A model generated the notes under the pieces. That model was not told the origin of the DNA and did no database searches. It was given only the letters and a program-made list of their open reading frames with translations. This document shows positions 1 through 8,383 of a stretch of 64,000 bases of DNA, in pieces. The position numbers and the translations under genes are program-made. Positions within the stretch are counted from its first letter, which is position 1; each line of letters begins with the position of its first letter. Where the stretch lies: NCBI GenBank assembly GCA_934100165.1, contig CAKOPN010000002.1:142773-206772 (forward strand). The letters are read 5' to 3'. The DNA comes from an uncultured Bacilli bacterium (GTDB lineage Bacteria; Bacillota_I; Bacilli_A; RF39; UBA660).

Positions 1-1
1 C

Positions 2-256
2 CATTATATTACAAAAGAAAATATTATACTTACTGTTATAGGTATTTTAATTGGTCTTTGTTTTGGTACATATTTAGGTCATTACATTATTTCTACTTGT
101 GAACCTGATTATGTTATGTTTGTTCGAAGTGTTAATATAGCAAGTTATGTATATTCTGCTGTAATTACAGTTTTATTTACTGCTATTGTTAATTTTGTTA
201 CACATTTTAATTTAAAGAAAATAGATATGATAGAATCATTAAAGAATGTGGAATAG
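2..256 (+). CDS. ABC transporter permease, FtsX family, C-terminal end only
   Basis: The reading frame is open from the window edge and ends at TAG (254-256), giving about 84 residues. Visible are a hydrophobic helix (ILTVIGILIGLCFGTYLG), a short outside loop, a second helix (YVYSAVITVLFTAIVNFV) and a basic tail ending KKIDMIESLKNVE. The 'KKIDM.ESLK..E' ending after the last helix is typical of FtsX/MacB-type permeases that export peptides or lipids with an ATPase partner. The start and the ATPase gene lie outside the window, so the substrate cannot be judged. Confidence 0.85.
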   Translation, partial: HYITKENIILTVIGILIGLCFGTYLGHYIISTCEPDYVMFVRSVNIASYVYSAVITVLFTAIVNFVTHFNLKKIDMIESLKNVE

Positions 257-258
257 AA

Positions 259-290
259 GAAGTATTAAAGGCGTTTTAATACTTTTTTCT
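259..290 (+). terminator. Rho-independent terminator after the permease
   Basis: An AGTATTAAA arm pairs with TTTAATACT around a four-base loop and is followed by a T run, three bases after the permease stop. Confidence 0.8.
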
Positions 291-317
291 TGACTTTTAA
301 AATTTTTAGTGTATGCT
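290..317 (+). promoter_or_regulatory. Promoter of helD
   Basis: TTGACT (290-295) and TATGCT (312-317) are separated by 16 bases, about 30 bases upstream of the helD start. The -35 begins in the T tract of the preceding terminator. Confidence 0.6.
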
Positions 318-346
318 AAGAGAACACTGGAAAAAAGGGTGAGACT

Positions 347-2407
347 ATGAATAATGTGACAGTAGAAGATAAAAAATATTTAGAAAAAACTAGGAAAGCT
401 ATTGAAAAACTTCTTTCTGAAAAGACAATACGTGCTGAAGATGGATTAGATCAAATTCATTCAATTAGTAAGTATTTTTGGGAAAATAAAGAAAATATGG
501 ATGCTATAGAAACTTGTCAAATTCTTAGAGAGAATGAAAACGTAGCGAATCGTACAAATGAAATTATAAGAGATGTTAGACGTTTACAAAAAGCACTTTC
601 TTCACCATATTTTGGTAGAATAACATTTGAAAGTGATCTTGATAAAAAGAAAAGAGACTTGTATATAGGAACAAAAGCTGTTATTGATGGTGAGGACTTT
701 TATGTTTTAGACTGGAGAAGCCCTGTTGCTACTATGTTCTTTGATTCTAAACTAGGTGATACCTCTTATGTTGCGCCTTGTGGTAAGGTAACAGGTAATC
801 TTTCTGCCCGTAAGCAATATAAAATTGTTGATGGTAAGATAAAACGTGCTATTGAAAGTGGTCTTTATATTAACGATGATCAACTACAAGAAACTTTAAG
901 TGAAGCATCAAGTAATAAAATGAAGAATATAGTATCTACTATACAAGAAGAACAAAATGATATAATAAGAGATGTTAATAATAAAATAATTATTGTTCAA
1001 GGAGGTGCTGGTAGTGGAAAAACTGCTGTTGGACTTCACCGTTTAGCATTCCTTTTATATCAAGACGAAAAAGCAACATCTCAAAATATGTTAATCTTTT
1101 CTCCTAACAATATGTTTAGTGAATACATATCAAATGTTTTACCATCTTTAGGAGAAGATTCTGTTATGGATACAACATTTAGTGATTTTGCATCTTCTTT
1201 TATTAAGGATTTTGATCATTTAGAAACATTTAGTGAACTTATTTCAAATTACTATAATGGTAATTTAACTAAAGAAGAAGTAAGACTTAATAAATTTAAA
1301 TTTTCTGATGAATATAAAAAAGCACTTGATAAATATATTTTGAGAATTAGTAATGAAGTAAAATTTAAAGATAATTTAAAAGTATGTGGTGTTACATTAT
1401 CAAAAGATGTATTAAATAGAAGACTTGCATCTTATACTGATATGTCACTTCAAGATAAAATTGATGAAGTAACAAGACTAATTTGTGCTGCTTGTAGATT
1501 AGATTATAAAAAAGAAAAAGAAAACATTAAGAAAACAGTTAAGAGATGTATTATGCCTACTGTTAGCAGTAGAAGACTTTATCATGAATTCTTAATTTCA
1601 GATGAATTTGAAGAAGCAAGTGGAGTAAGAAAAGGAATTAGAGATAATAAGACTTTGTCATTCCCAGACTCAATTGGTATGCTTTATATGAATTTTGAAT
1701 TATTTGGATATCCAAAAGATAACAAAGTTAGACATTTGGTCATCGATGAGGTTCAAGATTATTCTCCACTTCAGTTAACAATGATTAAGAAAATTTTCTC
1801 TGGAGCTTCAATAACAGCTTTAGGAGATGTTAATCAAACTGTAAATCCATATTTTAAATATGATTCATTAGAAGAGTTAAAAAAATACTTTGGTAAGTCA
1901 AAGTATGTTGAATTAAACAAAGCATATAGATCAACTCCAGAAATTATGAATTATAGTTCGGCTTTTGCAAGTGATAGCCCAGTTTCTGTAAGGGATGAAG
2001 GCAGTGTTCCTGTAAAGGTGAAAGAAGTTTCTAGAGAAGATTTACATAATGAACTAGTACATGATATTTTAGAAATGAAAGAAAATGGATTTGAAAGAAT
2101 TGCTGTTATAACTAAAACTGAAAAAGAAGCTAAAGCTATATATGAGGGATTAAAAGATGATGTAGAAGGTCTTTCAGTTATTTGCGATGGTGATAATCCA
2201 GATGAAAAAGATTATAGTAAAGTAGTAGTGCCATCATATGTTTCTAAGGGATTAGAGTTCGATGCTGTTATAAGTTATAATGATGAAAAGTCTCCTTATA
2301 CAGAAGAAGATAAGTGCTTATATTACATCGCATCAACTAGAGCACAACATAATTTAGTTGTATACAATGAACCACAAAAAATTAAGTCAAAGAAGGCTAA
2401 TAGATAG
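347..2407 (+). CDS. helD: HelD, RNA-polymerase-recycling UvrD-like ATPase
   Basis: This is a 686-residue superfamily 1 ATPase. The first ~200 residues are charged and helical, as in the HelD arm that enters the RNA polymerase secondary channel. Walker A (GGAGSGKTA) lies near residues 219-227, Walker B (VIDEVQDYS) near 465, and the SF1 C-terminal motifs KGLEFDAVI and YIASTRAQ near 634 and 664. HelD proteins release stalled RNA polymerase from DNA and recycle it. The B. subtilis protein is somewhat longer (about 774 aa), but the order of parts is the same. An AAGGGTGAG ribosome site precedes the ATG. It is a single-gene unit with its own promoter and terminator. A generic UvrD-like helicase is the alternative, but the N-terminal arm favours HelD. 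Confidence 0.9.
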   Translation: MNNVTVEDKKYLEKTRKAIEKLLSEKTIRAEDGLDQIHSISKYFWENKENMDAIETCQILRENENVANRTNEIIRDVRRLQKALSSPYFGRITFESDLDKKKRDLYIGTKAVIDGEDFYVLDWRSPVATMFFDSKLGDTSYVAPCGKVTGNLSARKQYKIVDGKIKRAIESGLYINDDQLQETLSEASSNKMKNIVSTIQEEQNDIIRDVNNKIIIVQGGAGSGKTAVGLHRLAFLLYQDEKATSQNMLIFSPNNMFSEYISNVLPSLGEDSVMDTTFSDFASSFIKDFDHLETFSELISNYYNGNLTKEEVRLNKFKFSDEYKKALDKYILRISNEVKFKDNLKVCGVTLSKDVLNRRLASYTDMSLQDKIDEVTRLICAACRLDYKKEKENIKKTVKRCIMPTVSSRRLYHEFLISDEFEEASGVRKGIRDNKTLSFPDSIGMLYMNFELFGYPKDNKVRHLVIDEVQDYSPLQLTMIKKIFSGASITALGDVNQTVNPYFKYDSLEELKKYFGKSKYVELNKAYRSTPEIMNYSSAFASDSPVSVRDEGSVPVKVKEVSREDLHNELVHDILEMKENGFERIAVITKTEKEAKAIYEGLKDDVEGLSVICDGDNPDEKDYSKVVVPSYVSKGLEFDAVISYNDEKSPYTEEDKCLYYIASTRAQHNLVVYNEPQKIKSKKANR

Positions 2408-2427
2408 TCTTCTTTTCTTTTTTTATA
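2389..2427 (+). terminator. Terminator of helD, containing its stop codon
   Basis: An 11-bp stem (2389-2399 with 2405-2415, one G-T pair) and a five-base loop are followed by a long T-rich tract. The helD stop TAG lies at the start of the 3' arm. Confidence 0.85.
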
Positions 2428-2440
2428 ATTTATAAACTTA

Positions 2441-2481
2441 TTAGCACTTTCTATTGACAAGTGCCAAAAACAGTGTTACAT
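2441..2481 (+). promoter_or_regulatory. CIRCE-like HrcA operator overlapping the htpG promoter
   Basis: TTAGCACTT (2441-2449), exactly nine bases, then AAGTGCCAA (2459-2467). The CIRCE consensus is TTAGCACTC-N9-GAGTGCTAA, so 15 of 18 arm bases match. A TTGACA -35 (2454-2459) sits inside the element and a TTACAT -10 (2476-2481) follows with 16-bp spacing. Binding of HrcA here would block the polymerase. The element is seen directly; HrcA control is inferred, and no hrcA gene is in this window. Confidence 0.8.
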
Positions 2482-2520
2482 TTATTTTGTTGAGTAAACA
2501 GAAAAGAGGATTACATAATA

Positions 2521-4404
2521 ATGAAAAGAAAACAATTTAAAGCAGAATCAAAAAGATTATTAAATTTAATGATTAACTCTATATATACAAATAAAGAAAT
2601 ATTTTTACGTGAGATAATTTCTAATGCTAGTGATGCTATAGACAAGTTATATTATCGTTCTTTAACAGATCATGATGTGAACTTAAATAAAGATGATTTC
2701 TTTATTAAAATAGATATAGATAAAGATAATAAAACTTTAACTGTGACAGATAATGGTTGCGGTATGAATGAAGCAGAACTTGAAGAAAATCTTGGTACAA
2801 TTGCTCAAAGTGGAACACTTTTATTTAAAGAAGAAAATAAAAACAAAGATATGGACATAATTGGGCAGTTTGGTGTAGGGTTCTATTCAGCATTTATGGT
2901 AAGTGACAAAATTGAAGTAATCAGTAAAAAATATGGTGAAGATAAAGCTTATCGTTGGGAAAGCTCTGGAGAAGATGGATATACAATAGAACCTTTTGAC
3001 AAAGATGGATATGGTACTAGTGTAATACTTCATTTGAAAGATGATGATGATAATGAAAAATATTCAAGATACCTTGATACTTTTAATGTAGAAGCTCTTG
3101 TTAAGAAATATTCTGATTATATTAAATATCCAATTAAAATGGAAATTGAACATGAAGATTTAAAAGAAGGAACAAAAGATGAATATGAGAAACACGTTAT
3201 AGAAGAGACTGTTAACAGCATGGTTCCTTTATGGAAGAGAAATAAAAGTGAAGTAACTGAAGAAGACTACAATAGATTCTATATGGATAAGTTCTATGAT
3301 TATGAAAAACCACTTAGAGTTATCCATTCTAATGTTGAAGGACAATGTAGTTATAATGCTTTACTTTTCATACCTGGTAAAGCACCATTTGATTTTTATA
3401 CAAAAGATTATGAAAAAGGCTTGGAGTTATATTCTAATGGCGTTCTAATTATGGAAAAATGTAGCGACTTATTACCAGATTACTTCAGCTTTGTAAAAGG
3501 TCTTGTAGATACACCAGATGTTTCACTTAATATTTCTCGTGAAATGTTACAGCAAAATAGACAAGTTTCAGTTATTGCTAAAAGTATTGAAACAAAGATA
3601 AAAAAAGAACTTGAAAGTATGCTTGAAGAATCTCGTGAAGATTATGAAAAGTTCTTTAAAGTATTCGGAATTCAATTAAAGTTTGGTATATATAACGGTT
3701 ATGGTGCTAATAAAGATGTACTAAAAGACTTAGTTATGTTCTATTCATCTACAGAGAAAAAGCTTGTTACGCTTAAAGAATATGTTTCAAGAATGAAAGA
3801 AGATCAAACTAAGATATATTATGCTTGCGGAGAAAGTGTTTCTAAAATTGATTTACTTCCTCAAGTTGAAAAAGTAAAAGATAAAGGATACGAAATACTT
3901 TATTTAACTGAATATGTTGATGAGTTTGCACTTCAAACACTTATGGAATATGATAAGAAGAACTTTGCAAATGTTTCAAGCGAGAATCTAGATATTGAAA
4001 CTGAAGAAGAAAAAGAAGAAGTTAAAAAGAGTAATGAAGAAAACAAGGATATGCTTAGCATAATGAAAGATGAGCTTAAAGATAATGTTAAATCAGTAAG
4101 ATTTACTAAGAGACTTAAAAATCATCCAGTATGCTTAACTAGTGAAGGTGCTGTTTCAATAGAGATGGAAAAAGTAATAAATGCTATGCCTACTGATGAA
4201 AGAGTTAAAGCTGAGTTGGTTCTTGAAATAAATGAGAATCATCCAATTGTGGAAAAATTAAAAAATCTTTATGAAAATGATAAAGAAGGCTTAAAGAAAT
4301 ATACAGAAATTCTTTATTCACAGGCAAGACTAATTGAAGGTCTTCCAATTGAAAACCCTACAGAAATAAGTAACTTGATTTGTGATATTATGGCTGAAAA
4401 ATAA
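2521..4404 (+). CDS. htpG: Chaperone protein HtpG (Hsp90 family)
   Basis: This 627-residue protein has the bacterial Hsp90 order: an N-terminal GHKL ATPase ([14 protein letters not shown] near residue 30-44, [10 protein letters not shown] near 78, [12 protein letters not shown] near 115), a middle domain with the conserved [13 protein letters not shown], and a C-terminal dimerisation domain. HtpG is a cytosolic ATP-dependent chaperone that remodels unfolded clients. The length is normal for the family. The promoter carries a CIRCE-like operator, so expression is probably repressed by HrcA and raised by heat shock. This differs from B. subtilis, where htpG is not in the HrcA regulon. It is transcribed alone, with a terminator directly after it. 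Confidence 0.97.
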   Translation: MKRKQFKAESKRLLNLMINSIYTNKEIFLREIISNASDAIDKLYYRSLTDHDVNLNKDDFFIKIDIDKDNKTLTVTDNGCGMNEAELEENLGTIAQSGTLLFKEENKNKDMDIIGQFGVGFYSAFMVSDKIEVISKKYGEDKAYRWESSGEDGYTIEPFDKDGYGTSVILHLKDDDDNEKYSRYLDTFNVEALVKKYSDYIKYPIKMEIEHEDLKEGTKDEYEKHVIEETVNSMVPLWKRNKSEVTEEDYNRFYMDKFYDYEKPLRVIHSNVEGQCSYNALLFIPGKAPFDFYTKDYEKGLELYSNGVLIMEKCSDLLPDYFSFVKGLVDTPDVSLNISREMLQQNRQVSVIAKSIETKIKKELESMLEESREDYEKFFKVFGIQLKFGIYNGYGANKDVLKDLVMFYSSTEKKLVTLKEYVSRMKEDQTKIYYACGESVSKIDLLPQVEKVKDKGYEILYLTEYVDEFALQTLMEYDKKNFANVSSENLDIETEEEKEEVKKSNEENKDMLSIMKDELKDNVKSVRFTKRLKNHPVCLTSEGAVSIEMEKVINAMPTDERVKAELVLEINENHPIVEKLKNLYENDKEGLKKYTEILYSQARLIEGLPIENPTEISNLICDIMAEK

Positions 4405-4410
4405 GAAAAA

Positions 4411-4438
4411 CTGCTGACTGATTGTTAGCAGCTTTTTT
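4411..4438 (+). terminator. Terminator of htpG
   Basis: CTGCTGAC pairs with GTTAGCAG (one G-T pair) around a five-base loop, followed by six T. Confidence 0.9.
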
Positions 4439-4530
4439 ACATAATGTTACAATTTCCATTTGCAATTATTTTGTTAACTATTTACTTATTTTATATATTT
4501 TGTTAGTATTTAAAATATACGGAGGTATAT

Positions 4531-5349
4531 ATGAAAAAAATAGTTGGTAGTATTCTTCTTATTGCAGGTGTATTATCTTTATCTTTTGGAACATATAAAT
4601 ATTTTAGTAATACTTCAAGTGACAATAAGAAAGATGATAATAAAGTGGAGGATAAAAATAATACAAATGATGATGATAATGTAACTGCTAGTAGTTTAAA
4701 TGGAAAATATACTTTGGGTGCTATGACACTTAACGTGTATAAACTTAGTGATGAGTATGTTGCTTTAAGTTATGATAATTCTGAATATTTGCTTACAGAA
4801 AGTGAAAAGGATGTTTATACTACTTCATTTGATACTTTTACAGTACGTTTTAGCGATGATTCTTTAGAAATTAAAATCATTGATACTACAGAAGATTTAG
4901 ATATTTTTGAAGGAGTTTATAAAAAGAGTGGTGACTATACTGATAAAGAATATTATAGTAGTATTGGTGGAGACATTAAGTATTTAGATTCAGAATTAAC
5001 TGGGTTATTTAAATCTGATGTTGGTGAAGTTTATATTTTAAGAAGTGCTGAAGACAAGTTATCTTTAAGAGTTACTGTTACGCAAAATAATAAGATTTCT
5101 GTATATGGAAATAATTTAACTGTTACTGGAAATACTACAGCAGAGTATAGTGGCGATTCTTTTGGAAATAAAGATTACGTTAAAGTTTCACTTTCTGGAG
5201 ACGTTCTTACAATAACTGCTAGTTCAGTTAATGCTTCTAGTGGCGCTTTAGATAAAGATAATGTACTTAATGACATAAATGGTACTTATAAACTTGATAA
5301 AAAACTTGATTTAGATACTGCTATTAAAATGTTAGCTAATCTTATGTAA
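4531..5349 (+). CDS. Membrane-anchored exported protein of unknown function
   Basis: 272 residues. I do not recognise the family. Residues 1-25 form a signal anchor (MKKIVGSILLIAGVLSLSFG) without a lipobox. A linker rich in Asp, Asn and Lys (about residues 30-55) follows, as in many exported Gram-positive proteins. The rest is polar with alternating beta-type segments. Two stretches, around residues 55-130 and 155-260, look similarly built (small, Ser/Thr-rich, ending in ITDTTEDLDIFEGVYKK and LDKDNVLNDINGTYKL), which hints at a duplicated beta domain. The start is set by GGAGG seven bases upstream. It stands alone between terminators. Confidence 0.65.
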   Translation: MKKIVGSILLIAGVLSLSFGTYKYFSNTSSDNKKDDNKVEDKNNTNDDDNVTASSLNGKYTLGAMTLNVYKLSDEYVALSYDNSEYLLTESEKDVYTTSFDTFTVRFSDDSLEIKIIDTTEDLDIFEGVYKKSGDYTDKEYYSSIGGDIKYLDSELTGLFKSDVGEVYILRSAEDKLSLRVTVTQNNKISVYGNNLTVTGNTTAEYSGDSFGNKDYVKVSLSGDVLTITASSVNASSGALDKDNVLNDINGTYKLDKKLDLDTAIKMLANLM

Positions 5350-5369
5350 TTTAGTAATTTGATTTAAAT

Positions 5370-5396
5370 GCATTGATGAAATTCAATGCTTTTTAT
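5370..5396 (+). terminator. Terminator between convergent genes
   Basis: GCATTGA pairs with TCAATGC and is followed by TTTTTA. It serves the exported-protein gene and overlaps the end of carD on the other strand. Confidence 0.7.
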
Positions 5397-5890
5397 TTGC
5401 TTTCCTTTTCTAAGCTTATTTCCCTTACTTTAGATATGACATATTCTTTAGTATCTTCATAACTTTTCCCAAGTACTACGGAAAATTCGGTATACAAATA
5501 CTTTTCTGCGAGATTAAAATATGTAGTATCTTTTTCACTTCTTTTTTTCTTTTCCTTATCTCTTGTTTCATTTCGTAAATAAGTGGTTTTAATTATTGCT
5601 ATTAAATCGTTGTATGTTCCACTTCTTAAAAGTTCTTTATATTTATTTTCGAGTAATCTATTATTTTCAGCTATTTCCTTGATATTTGGAATTTCTTCAA
5701 TTATTTTTTGTATTTTTATTTTACTTATCAGCGGTCTAATTACAGTTAAATCTGTTGGAACTTCGATTCTTAGACTAGTATCATTTATTGGCGTTATAAC
5801 ATAGTAAAGAAAGTCATTTTTATATTCTTTTATTTCCGTTACTTTACATACTTCTTTCCTATAAACAAGGTAATCATTTATTTTAAACAT
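5393..5890 (-). CDS. CarD/CdnL-family transcription regulator
   Basis: 165 residues. The N-terminal ~60 residues (MFKINDYLVYRKEVCKVTEI..., ending in a PTD.T.IRPLIS segment) match the Tudor-like RNA-polymerase-interacting domain shared by CarD, CdnL and TRCF. The remainder is helical and charged, as in the DNA-contacting C-terminal domain. Such proteins bind the RNA polymerase beta subunit and act on open-complex stability at promoters. It is transcribed alone on the minus strand from an extended -10 promoter, and its leader is almost entirely a terminator-like hairpin, suggesting regulation in the leader. A good SD (AAGGAG) fixes the start. Confidence 0.85.
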   Translation of the reverse strand: MFKINDYLVYRKEVCKVTEIKEYKNDFLYYVITPINDTSLRIEVPTDLTVIRPLISKIKIQKIIEEIPNIKEIAENNRLLENKYKELLRSGTYNDLIAIIKTTYLRNETRDKEKKKRSEKDTTYFNLAEKYLYTEFSVVLGKSYEDTKEYVISKVREISLEKESK

Positions 5891-5902
5891 TTCTCTCTCC
5901 TT

Positions 5903-5967
5903 AAAAAAAGTGTAGCTACAACTGGACTTATGCCAATATAGCTACACGTTGTAATGTAATTATAACA
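5903..5967 (-). promoter_or_regulatory. carD promoter and terminator-like leader hairpin
   Basis: On the minus strand an extended -10 (TGTTATAAT, plus-strand 5967-5959) would start RNA near 5952. Almost at once follows GTGTAGCTA (5947-5939), a 20-base loop, TAGCTACAC (5918-5910), seven T (5909-5903) and then the carD SD. The 9-bp perfect stem plus U7 has the form of an intrinsic terminator placed in the leader before the gene. No alternative antiterminator is obvious. It could be an attenuator, a 5' stabilising stem or a DNA operator. Confidence 0.6.
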
Positions 5968-6072
5968 AAAAAATCCTCTTTTGCGTGCCAAGAAGTTTTA
6001 TTAAAATGCGGAAAATTTGTTCAAAATTATTTGCCTTAAATACAACAATTTAACTTTTTTAAAATAAAATTT

Positions 6073-6094
6073 TATGATATAATACTATATCATA
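6073..6094 (+). promoter_or_regulatory. Pyrimidine phosphorylase -10 region inside a perfect palindrome
   Basis: TATGATATA (6073-6081), four bases, TATATCATA (6086-6094). The arms are exact inverted repeats. The -10 hexamer TATAAT (6078-6083) lies inside it and the SD (GGAGG) follows at once. No good -35 is visible. It is a candidate operator for a repressor, possibly nucleoside-responsive; that reading is inference. Confidence 0.5.
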
Positions 6095-6104
6095 GGAGGC
6101 GTGT

Positions 6105-7331
6105 ATGAATATTATTGATGTTATTGATAGAAAAAGACTAAAAGGTGAACTTACCAAAGAAGAACTTGAATTTGCTTTTAACGGTTATTTGAAAAAAGAA
6201 GTACAAGACTATCAAATGTCAGCGCTTTTGATGGCTATATGTATAAACGGAATGACTGATGAAGAAATATTTAATTTAACTGATATATTTATTAGAAGTG
6301 GAGATGTTTTGGATTTATCTAGTGTTTCTGGTGTTAAAGTTGATAAACATTCAACAGGGGGAGTAGGTGATAAAACAACTTTGATTATTGCTCCAATTGT
6401 TGCATCACTTGGTATAAAGGTTCCAAAGATGAGTGGTAGAAGTCTTGGTTTTACTGGCGGTACGATTGATAAACTTGAAAGTATTCCAGGTTTTGTTACT
6501 GGTTTGACTAAAGAACAGTTTATAAAAGAATTAAATGATATTGGCATGGTTGTAGCAAGTCAGACTGATAACTTAGTGCCACTTGACAAAGTAGTATACG
6601 CTTTAAGAGATGTAAGTGGTACAACAGAGTCAATACCTTTAATAGCAGTTAGTATAATGAGTAAAAAAATTGCTAGTGGTGCAGATAAAATATTGATTGA
6701 TATCAAAGTAGGTAAAGGTGCTTTACTTAAAACTATGAAAGATGCAAGAAATCTTAAAGATATCATGATTAGAATTGGTGCTAGATATAATAAAGAAGTA
6801 AGATGCTTAATTTCAGAGATGGATAATCCACTTGGAATGTGTGTAGGAAATTCTTTGGAAGTTGCAGAAGCTGTAGAACTTTTGGATGGAAAAGTAAAAA
6901 ATAATCTTTATGATCTTTGTGTAGATATTGCTTCTAATATGGTAAGTATGGCTTTAGGATGTTCTATGATAAAAGCTAGAAAAGCTGTAATTGATTCTAT
7001 TGAGTCTAAGAAAGCATATAATAAATTACTTGAGTTTGTTAACTATCAACATGGTAATCTTGATAAAATGAAAATAAGTAAAAGTAAAATAGAAGTTCAG
7101 TCTTCTAGAAGTGGTGTTGTTAAAAGTATAGATGCTCATAAAATTAGTGAAATATCTTGCTTACTTGGTAGTGGTAAAATGAAAAAAGATGATGTTATAG
7201 ACCATGAAGTAGGGGTATTCTTAAATAAACTTGTTGGAGATAAGGTAGAAAGAGGAGACGTTATTTGTACTATTTACTGTAACAAAATAAAGAAAGATTT
7301 TGGTATAGAAAACGCTTATGTTATAGAATAA
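6105..7331 (+). CDS. pdp: Pyrimidine-nucleoside phosphorylase
   Basis: 408 residues of the DeoA/Pdp family. The family signature is clear: SGVKVDKHSTGGVGDKTTL near residues 76-94, followed by KMSGRSLGFTGGTIDKLESI. The enzyme splits uridine, thymidine or deoxyuridine with phosphate to give free base and (deoxy)ribose-1-phosphate in the cytosol, feeding salvage and sugar catabolism. Family members are usually about 430 residues, so the C-terminal domain is a little short. DeoA versus Pdp specificity cannot be read from sequence with certainty. It is a single gene, sharing a bidirectional terminator with the gene that converges on it. Confidence 0.93.
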   Translation: MNIIDVIDRKRLKGELTKEELEFAFNGYLKKEVQDYQMSALLMAICINGMTDEEIFNLTDIFIRSGDVLDLSSVSGVKVDKHSTGGVGDKTTLIIAPIVASLGIKVPKMSGRSLGFTGGTIDKLESIPGFVTGLTKEQFIKELNDIGMVVASQTDNLVPLDKVVYALRDVSGTTESIPLIAVSIMSKKIASGADKILIDIKVGKGALLKTMKDARNLKDIMIRIGARYNKEVRCLISEMDNPLGMCVGNSLEVAEAVELLDGKVKNNLYDLCVDIASNMVSMALGCSMIKARKAVIDSIESKKAYNKLLEFVNYQHGNLDKMKISKSKIEVQSSRSGVVKSIDAHKISEISCLLGSGKMKKDDVIDHEVGVFLNKLVGDKVERGDVICTIYCNKIKKDFGIENAYVIE

Positions 7332-7360
7332 AAAAATTGATCATTACTGATCAATTTTTT
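7331..7360. terminator. Bidirectional terminator
   Basis: A perfect 13-bp inverted repeat (7331-7343 and 7348-7360) has a four-base loop, with A6 at one end and T6 at the other. It serves both convergent genes. The stop codon of the minus-strand carboxypeptidase starts in its loop. Confidence 0.93.
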
Positions 7361-8309
7361 CATTGTCTAAAAATCTAACAAAATATTCTTCATAAGTCAT
7401 TGGATGTTCTTGAATATATTTGGCAATTTCTACTCCAACATATCTATAGTGCCATGGTTCATCTTTGTAACCAGTTATAAATTCATTTTCTTTTGTATAT
7501 CTTAAGATAAATCCATACTTATAGGCATTGTTTTTCATCCATTCAAACTCTTTAGTAGAACCAAAACTTGTATATGATAAGTTAGCATTATCTACGTCTA
7601 CTGCTAGGCCTGTTTGATGTTCTGAATATCCTGCACGTGCTGAATATCTATCAGCTTTCTCTGTACCATCACTTTTTGCATAATTGTTATAAAGTCTAGT
7701 TTGATAAGCATAATCTCTATATGTTGATACTGCTCTTACAGTGTATCCTTCTTTTTTAGCATTTTTAGCTAATTCTTCAAAAGCATTTTTAGCATCTTTT
7801 GTCATTTTGTTAGTTTTTGATGAGTACATGCTGTTTATTGTTTCTAGATTTTCTGGTACATAGTCACTTCCAACGGAATAAAACTTATTTACAATTATTG
7901 TATTTGTTTGCTTGTAAGGACTATCTTTTACATTTGTATAAAATTCATTATCAAGTCCAATGTTAACGTAGACAATAACTTTTTCCAAATCAAGATCTGG
8001 ATTTTTATTCTTGTATGCTATATATCTATCGATGTTTTCATTTTTGAAAAAGGATAATTTTTCGTTTATATTATTTAGCTCCTTTAATTTTTTCTCTTCT
8101 TCTGTTAATTCTTTTGGTGGGTCATCTTTTTGCGTATTTCCAGATGAGCCATTATTATTTGTGTTATTATTTGTGTTTGTATTATCTAAAGACTTATACA
8201 GTGATGCATATACGAAAATTGCAATAATTATTGTAATTATGATTATTAAAGTAGCAACACTTTTTTTATTTACTTTCCTAACAACTTTAACTTGCCTTTT
8301 TTCATTCAT
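7344..8309 (-). CDS. M15-family D-alanyl-D-alanine carboxypeptidase (VanY-like)
   Basis: 321 residues. A cytoplasmic stub and one membrane helix (residues 18-40) are followed by an Asn-rich linker, so the enzyme is anchored outside the cell. The zinc peptidase domain is at the C-terminus, with SEHQTGLAVDVD (near 228-239, His and Asp ligands) and EPWHYRYV (near 282-289, catalytic Glu region and the last His ligand). It trims the terminal D-Ala of peptidoglycan stems. There is no vancomycin cluster nearby, so this is an ordinary wall-remodelling enzyme. It diverges from a PBP5-type carboxypeptidase gene across a 74-base gap, putting two unrelated enzymes of the same activity back to back. Confidence 0.93.
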   Translation of the reverse strand: MNEKRQVKVVRKVNKKSVATLIIIITIIIAIFVYASLYKSLDNTNTNNNTNNNGSSGNTQKDDPPKELTEEEKKLKELNNINEKLSFFKNENIDRYIAYKNKNPDLDLEKVIVYVNIGLDNEFYTNVKDSPYKQTNTIIVNKFYSVGSDYVPENLETINSMYSSKTNKMTKDAKNAFEELAKNAKKEGYTVRAVSTYRDYAYQTRLYNNYAKSDGTEKADRYSARAGYSEHQTGLAVDVDNANLSYTSFGSTKEFEWMKNNAYKYGFILRYTKENEFITGYKDEPWHYRYVGVEIAKYIQEHPMTYEEYFVRFLDNEKIDQ

Positions 8310-8383
8310 TTAAATCACCTCTTAATATAATTATTATATCATAATTTGTTACAGTAATATCATATTTTTAATTAGGAGGAGTT
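8310..8383. promoter_or_regulatory. Divergent promoter region between two carboxypeptidase genes
   Basis: The 74-base gap holds TATAAT on the plus strand (8326-8331) and an overlapping TATAAT on the minus strand (8338-8333). Neither has a convincing -35. SD sequences flank the gap on both sides (AGGAGG before 8384; AGGTG on the minus strand). Confidence 0.4.

Noticed and set aside
7344..8309. Vancomycin resistance (vanY) locus
   Set aside because: No vanRS, vanHAX or ligase genes nearby; M15 carboxypeptidases are common wall enzymes.
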